Assembly: GCA_018814245.1 (NCBI GenBank)
Contig: JAHIZN010000438.1
Span: forward strand, 1 to 7,793
From: a bacterium
GTDB lineage: Bacteria; UBA9089; CG2-30-40-21
Reading direction: 5' to 3'
DNA: 7,793 nt
The notes beneath the pieces were generated by a model that had not been told where the DNA came from, ran no database searches, and saw only the letters and a program-made list of their open reading frames with translations. Shown here in pieces: positions 5,001 to 7,793 of the stretch; the stretch's first letter is position 1; each line of letters opens with the position of its first letter. The position numbers and the translations under genes were made by a program.

Positions 5001-7444
5001 GTTATTGTGGCCATGGGGGTAAATCCATCATAAATGACTACCGCGGCCTTATCTTCGGCAATACCTGTAATGGTTATGGTTGCCTGATTGGTTGCACCGG
5101 ATATTGGGCTATCAATGCTCGGAGCAACACCTACGACAATGGTCAGAGAAAGGGAGACTGTACCGCTTGTGCCAAACCTGTCAACTGCAATGGCATTTAA
5201 GGTATGGGCAGCTATGCTCAGATTGCTGCAACTAAGGCTGAACAGCCCGATTGAGTCAGCCGCCGCTGTCCCTGACAAGGTAACCCCATCATACACAAAC
5301 ACTACGCTTCCAGGGCTGCTGTTACCTACAATCAGCGGTGTTGCATCAGAGGTCTTTGCCCCATTGCTTGGTGTTGAGATGGTTGGCGGCAGTGGTGCGG
5401 TATTGGTATCTGTTCCGCGGTAAATGCCATAGGGTGGATAATTGAGGTAAAACCTATCATGCTGTAAGGGATCCATAACAAAAACTGGCTGCCCCACACT
5501 TCCACGCATGGGAGAGATTAGGTTGCCGGTATTGATATTCGGCAATCCCTGATTTGCCTGGCCCCAGCTCTTGCCATCATCAATGCTCTTGACAACACTG
5601 ACACCGGTTGCCACTATGCCAAAGTCACTATAGGTAATGATGTTATCAGTCTCATTATCACTCAAACCATACAAGACACCAGTGATGTCAGGATGAACAA
5701 TCAGCGGATTAACCTTTTCATCACTTATTTGTGTCCATGTACCGCCATTGTTCGTGGTTTTCAGTATCCTGCTAAGGGCGGTATATTGGTAAAACCGAAA
5801 TTTCCCGCCAAAGGCATACATGGTGCTGGATGTAGTGCCAAGGGCAATGCCGCTAATCTGCCAATTACTGCCTACTTGCATCGTTGTCCATGTGTCGCCC
5901 TGATTATTGCTGCGATAGATATTGTTCTCATAGCTTGGCACACCGTAGAGCATATTGGAATCTTCCGGGGCAATAAGCAGCTTAGCGAAGCCTGTTTGTG
6001 GTATGGTTATTTTACTCCAGTTTGTCCCGGCATCTGTACCTTTATATATTACCCCAGAATCACCAGAGACATAGACTGTCCGTGAACCATTGGGATCAAT
6101 GACAATGCTGCCGACATAAACATAACCATATTGCGATAGCCCAATGAGCTTGGCAGTGAGAGAACCCCAGTTATCGCCGCCATCAATACTCTTGTAAAAC
6201 ATCTGGTTTTTACCAGCATAGATGATACTGGAATTATTCGGATCAATCGTCAGAACAGAAAATCCGCCAGATGGAGAATATGTTATCGGAAGATCCTTAT
6301 TCTTCTCCTGCCAGCTATTACCGCTATCAATACTCTTAAATACCCCGCGCCAGTTTGTCATGTAAACCGTGCCGCTTGTTTTTGGGTCAGCAACTATGGT
6401 ATTTATATCCACATGGTGTGGCAAACCAGTGTTAATAATGCTCCAGTTTGCACCAGCATCAATACTCCTGTGTATCCCCTTGCCGGCAGTATAAACAGCA
6501 CCAGCTGTTACCAATATGCTATTAGCTGAGGCAGATGGAGAAAGTGTGGTTATTGCCCATGTATCACCGCCATCTGTGGTTTTGTACAACGCCATGCCGT
6601 TAGGCGGATATGTATTCACCCAAGCGTATAATATCGAGCTGTTGCCCGGATCCCCGGCAAGGCACACGACACTCTGCAAGTTTGTAGGCAGCCCGGTAGT
6701 TATTGTTTCCCAACTTACACCATTGGTTATGCTTTTGAAAATGCCATTCCATGTGGCCACATACATAGCATCCGGATAAACAAGCAGGTTCTGGAAGGAT
6801 AATGATGATGATACAGTACCCCAATTCTGCCCCCCATCCGTGGTAACACATAGTATTGCATAATTAGCCAAGGCATAAAGATTACCCGTTGTTGTTCCAG
6901 AAACCACCCGGCAGCTTCCAACAGGCAATGCCTGCTTTGTCCATGAGCCGCCATCATCTATACTCTTATACACCCCACTATTATTGCCCACATAAATATC
7001 GCCATCCTGAAGAACAATACTCAAGCCTTCCCCTGATGTCATGGACATGGTACCAGTAATATCCACCCAATTTCCACCATCCTTTGTCCCCTTGAATATC
7101 CTGCCCGAATAGCCAAGATAGATAGAGCTTGAACCTACAGCCAGAGCAGTAAATTGCCCACCCTGATTCTTTCCTTGATCTGATGAGGCAGACAACAGAT
7201 CACCCGTAATAACTGTCCAATTACTGCCGCTATCTACAGTTTTATACACCCCACCCGCTCCCACAGCATAAATAACAGCCGAATTATCCGGATCAACCGC
7301 CAACGCACTTATCGCAATATCGTTTGGCAGCCCATTATTAATATTCGTCCACTCAATCCCGCCCCCTGCCTGAGTTTCAGCAGCAACAATCATAAACAAC
7401 AAAAGCACCAATCCCATTAATCTGTGGTTATACTTAGCATACAT
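2039..7444 (-). CDS. Giant secreted protein: Asp-box propeller, Ig-like, cohesin, dockerin and FlgD-type modules
   Basis: This 1801-residue exported protein has an unknown role, probably in surface attachment or glycan binding. A signal peptide spans 1-26 (K4, R8, hydrophobic 9-22, cleavage after TQA). Residues 30-680 carry 13 Asp-box repeats (S/T-x-D-x-G-x-x-W), for example SIDDGGSW 161-168, TTDGGDTW 289-296 and SIDDGKSW 620-627. They are typical of sialidase, Ycf48 and sortilin-like propellers and probably form two. Four Ig-like repeats follow (685-1035), then a carboxypeptidase-regulatory-like domain (about 1148-1250), an Ig-like/Big_2-type domain (1256-1340), cohesin-like 1 (1342-1477), two dockerin-like half-motifs (DGVINLDDL 1495-1503, DGMVEFEDL 1536-1544), cohesin-like 2 (1585-1700) and a FlgD-type C-terminal domain (1711-1801). 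The ATG at 7444 has AAAGGAGG (7456-7463). Palindromic element B encodes part of the 1557-1577 linker. Without catalytic residues to point to, I assign no enzyme activity. Confidence 0.93.
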   Translation of the reverse strand: MYAKYNHRLMGLVLLLFMIVAAETQAGGGIEWTNINNGLPNDIAISALAVDPDNSAVIYAVGAGGVYKTVDSGSNWTVITGDLLSASSDQGKNQGGQFTALAVGSSSIYLGYSGRIFKGTKDGGNWVDITGTMSMTSGEGLSIVLQDGDIYVGNNSGVYKSIDDGGSWTKQALPVGSCRVVSGTTTGNLYALANYAILCVTTDGGQNWGTVSSSLSFQNLLVYPDAMYVATWNGIFKSITNGVSWETITTGLPTNLQSVVCLAGDPGNSSILYAWVNTYPPNGMALYKTTDGGDTWAITTLSPSASANSILVTAGAVYTAGKGIHRSIDAGANWSIINTGLPHHVDINTIVADPKTSGTVYMTNWRGVFKSIDSGNSWQEKNKDLPITYSPSGGFSVLTIDPNNSSIIYAGKNQMFYKSIDGGDNWGSLTAKLIGLSQYGYVYVGSIVIDPNGSRTVYVSGDSGVIYKGTDAGTNWSKITIPQTGFAKLLIAPEDSNMLYGVPSYENNIYRSNNQGDTWTTMQVGSNWQISGIALGTTSSTMYAFGGKFRFYQYTALSRILKTTNNGGTWTQISDEKVNPLIVHPDITGVLYGLSDNETDNIITYSDFGIVATGVSVVKSIDDGKSWGQANQGLPNINTGNLISPMRGSVGQPVFVMDPLQHDRFYLNYPPYGIYRGTDTNTAPLPPTISTPSNGAKTSDATPLIVGNSSPGSVVFVYDGVTLSGTAAADSIGLFSLSCSNLSIAAHTLNAIAVDRFGTSGTVSLSLTIVVGVAPSIDSPISGATNQATITITGIAEDKAAVVIYDGFTPMATITAVNGFYSQVIKFDDGLHRLFAMSINNDGITATSNMVDLLIDTVAPRPPIITKPIHNSKTSIDKLIISGNTIGSSTVFIYLNSLEAGTCTSDADGNFSFTTPEVLDGVYEITARVKDTANNISPFSYPIKVTAGIPPIITSPVSGKTSKAGGITISGNCNSSADVQIYLDNINIATVTASSIGTFTHTIISLAEGTHTITVKSIKNNKTSGFSNKVTLIVAPDIPIDPIGVNISSPRGTEHPMSLDEDSKVGVYWHDVITISVPVSGSPTKVSVLYKGTSGTTEEHLMTASTTTVGVYEYSFKPYPLHGDIPMEVKIEYATGTPPFPISIGSLLIDPDGHVYNAVTSEKVTDAVVTCYYWSTATTTWEVWDAWNYPFNNVPQINPQTTTTGNDCYYSFMVPAGKYYIHAVCPGYKTYQSGVLEVIIDPIHHDVYMEPIPVLTSLKVCPQAVVLFPGGTYSFTTTSCRDQYDRSMPDAACDWSYGTGSFSPQTNSSAASFTAPMATGTYIITAATASVSGTASVIVREPVSIRLSSASNYARRGDVFTMDVVAETVVDLTAAKVVVLFDKTRLRAGTVSKGSFFNSGDTVSLQKNIRNDLGSVEISGARVVSSGSFGVTGSGTIYSVSFTAIADDPRGTITITDVVLKDAALAIICPKTISPLGICYRFLGDFGKGTTTTPDGVINLDDLMWFSTFWNTKDMRGDIASTRTTGYAPWFTPEPDGMVEFEDLTRFSAMWYWYHNLGTSSFAPLMAAADRDKPCPYTCTDPNPTVRLESALEQDKVLVDIVVENVDNLLSGHFVVRYDADRLEVGSVNATFCRKDQPGILDINVAGLGSLLQSGTISQIAFKKKASDSRMPAVIYLQSADLRMYQNGAVVPVFSPQKKQLTLPTDLSEVRCYPNPFVAVAGRGIQQVTFSPVTKMAQLRIYNIAGELVHDSEMHDTSADSFKLIWDVENDSGENVASGIYLYLITNPDGQTKTGKIGVVR
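2714..2775. repeat. Palindromic element B, inside the giant gene
   Basis: A GC-rich hairpin, GGACAGGG (2718-2725), 5-nt loop, CCCTGTCC (2731-2738), is nested in a wider inverted repeat TAGGGACA (2715-2722) / TGTCCCTA (2768-2775). CTTGTCCCT occurs twice (2726-2734 and 2766-2774). It is translated in frame and yields the charged, Cys/Pro-containing stretch ADRDKPCPYT between the second dockerin-like motif and the second cohesin-like domain. The region carries no recognisable domain, as expected for tolerated inserted sequence. Symmetry is seen; insertion is inferred. Confidence 0.65.
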
Positions 7445-7455
7445 AATTCAAAATA

Positions 7456-7463
7456 CCTCCTTT
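7456..7463 (-). promoter_or_regulatory. Strong Shine-Dalgarno of the giant gene
   Basis: AAAGGAGG on the minus strand, followed by T, is nearly fully complementary to the 16S 3' end. It lies 11 nt from the ATG at 7444 and fixes that Met, rather than later ones, as the start. Confidence 0.75.
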
Positions 7464-7482
7464 GAGTTAATATCAACACAGA

Positions 7483-7501
7483 AATTCTCGGCGAACAATT
7501 G
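7483..7501. repeat. Single arm copy of the 7682-7730 hairpin repeat
   Basis: AATTCTCGGCGAACAATTG matches 7715-7733 at 18 of 19 positions (C in place of T) and the inverse of the other hairpin arm (7682-7697). No partner arm is seen nearby, so this copy cannot form the hairpin alone. It lies about 40-55 nt upstream of the giant gene's start, in the likely promoter or 5' leader. Confidence 0.6.
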
Positions 7502-7601
7502 TCTGGATAATAGCAGCACATTTCATGCAACATTATTGATGCTGTTTTTGGAAAACATCCCAAATAATATGACAAATGACAGTTGCCGTGCAAGAATATC
7601 C

Positions 7602-7631
7602 TGTAGAGACGCAAAATTTTGCGTCTCTACA
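7602..7631. repeat. Perfect 30-bp palindrome (element C)
   Basis: TGTAGAGACGCAAAA (7602-7616) is followed immediately by its exact reverse complement, ending in CTACA. No spacer is present, so as RNA or single-stranded DNA it would form a hairpin with a minimal loop. Short palindromes of this TAGAGACGC type occur as dispersed repeats in several bacterial groups. It lies in non-coding DNA and has no T-run suited to an intrinsic terminator. Confidence 0.8.
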
Positions 7632-7681
7632 AAGATGTCCTTACTGACAAGGGCAATAAATAAAAAAACATCAATCCTGCG

Positions 7682-7730
7682 TTGTTCACCGAGAATTACT
7701 GGATCAATACCAGCAATTCTCGGTGAACAA
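7682..7730. repeat. Long hairpin repeat with 16-bp arms
   Basis: TTGTTCACCGAGAATT (7682-7697) is perfectly complementary to 7715-7730. After one A-C mismatch the stem continues with CTGG (7699-7702) / CCAG (7710-7713) around the loop ATCAATA. On the minus strand a T7 run (rc of 7662-7668) follows only 13 nt after the stem, too far for a standard terminator. The near-copy at 7483-7501 shows this is a repeat rather than a single-use terminator. Confidence 0.7.
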
Positions 7731-7751
7731 TTGACCGTGCAACAATCTAAT

Positions 7752-7763
7752 ATTGTATACAAT
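7752..7763. promoter_or_regulatory. Perfect dyad ATTGTATACAAT, possible operator
   Basis: This 12-bp perfect palindrome has the TTGTATACAA core that resembles operators of some GntR-family regulators. It lies about 310 bp upstream of the giant gene near the window edge. No regulator is visible in the window, and a 12-bp AT-rich palindrome can arise by chance. Confidence 0.2.
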
Positions 7764-7793
7764 GATTGCCTGTATTGCCTTAAAGATATTCCA

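Larger units (their letters stand above)
7445..7793. other. Non-coding leader region upstream of the giant gene
   Basis: The 349 bases contain no convincing gene; the minus-strand frames (7523-7762, 7417-7614) are mostly translations of the repeats listed here. Contents are a strong Shine-Dalgarno, a repeat motif at 7483-7501, a perfect palindrome at 7602-7631, a long hairpin at 7682-7730 and a 12-bp dyad at 7752-7763. A minus-strand promoter must lie here if the giant gene has its own. TTGTTC (rc of 7495-7500) with a 17-nt spacer to TGATAT is the nearest candidate, but it is poor. Confidence 0.6.

Noticed and set aside
7662..7730. Long hairpin plus T7 run as an intrinsic terminator on the minus strand
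   Set aside because: The T-run starts about 13 nt after the stem, and the stem occurs as a repeat elsewhere, so a repeat explains it better.
7523..7762. Minus-strand 79-codon frame in the leader region
   Set aside because: Much of it is a translation of the 30-bp palindrome and the long hairpin, and I see no family resemblance in the remainder.
1..7793. CRISPR array, tRNA or rRNA genes
   Set aside because: No regularly spaced direct repeats and no recognisable tRNA or rRNA signatures were seen on reading both strands.

Overview
The window reads almost entirely leftward. Four genes lie head to tail on the minus strand: a giant secreted multidomain protein (2039-7444), a DUF4258-type toxin (1693-1983), a short YgiT/MqsA-type zinc-finger antitoxin (1407-1673) and bioD, dethiobiotin synthetase (620-1384). 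The last three are tightly packed (gaps of 19 and 22 nt) and each has a good Shine-Dalgarno sequence. The giant gene ends 55 nt before the toxin start.

Organism: a bacterium with moderate GC content. The surface protein combines Asp-box (BNR) repeats, Ig-like modules, cohesin-like and dockerin-like modules and a FlgD-type C-terminal domain (CYPNPF... ending in GKIGVVR). The DNA is rich in short palindromic repeats. Both traits suggest an uncultivated candidate-phylum lineage of the type found in groundwater metagenomes. I cannot place it further from sequence alone.

Layout: 1-619 is non-coding and repeat-rich. It holds a 230-bp MITE-like inverted-repeat element with a possible 6-bp target duplication (265-494), one further copy of its terminal motif (129-144), and a good minus-strand promoter candidate (156-184) that would fire out of the left edge. 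620-1983 holds bioD and the toxin-antitoxin pair. 2039-7444 is the giant gene. 7445-7793 is a non-coding leader region with a perfect 30-bp palindrome, a long hairpin, and a near-identical copy of one hairpin arm about 40 bp upstream of the giant gene's start codon.

Main point of interest: three different small palindromic elements share the left end TGTAG, and two of the three also have the matching right end CTACA. Two of the three lie inside genes and are translated in frame. One encodes nearly all of the BioD C-terminal tail (residues 234-251). The other encodes the linker between a dockerin-like and a cohesin-like module of the giant protein (about residues 1557-1577). This resembles the known behaviour of Rickettsia palindromic elements, which insert in frame into genes. 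In bioD the element also sits 7 nt downstream of an in-frame A_AAA_AAA heptamer, the geometry of a programmed -1 frameshift site.
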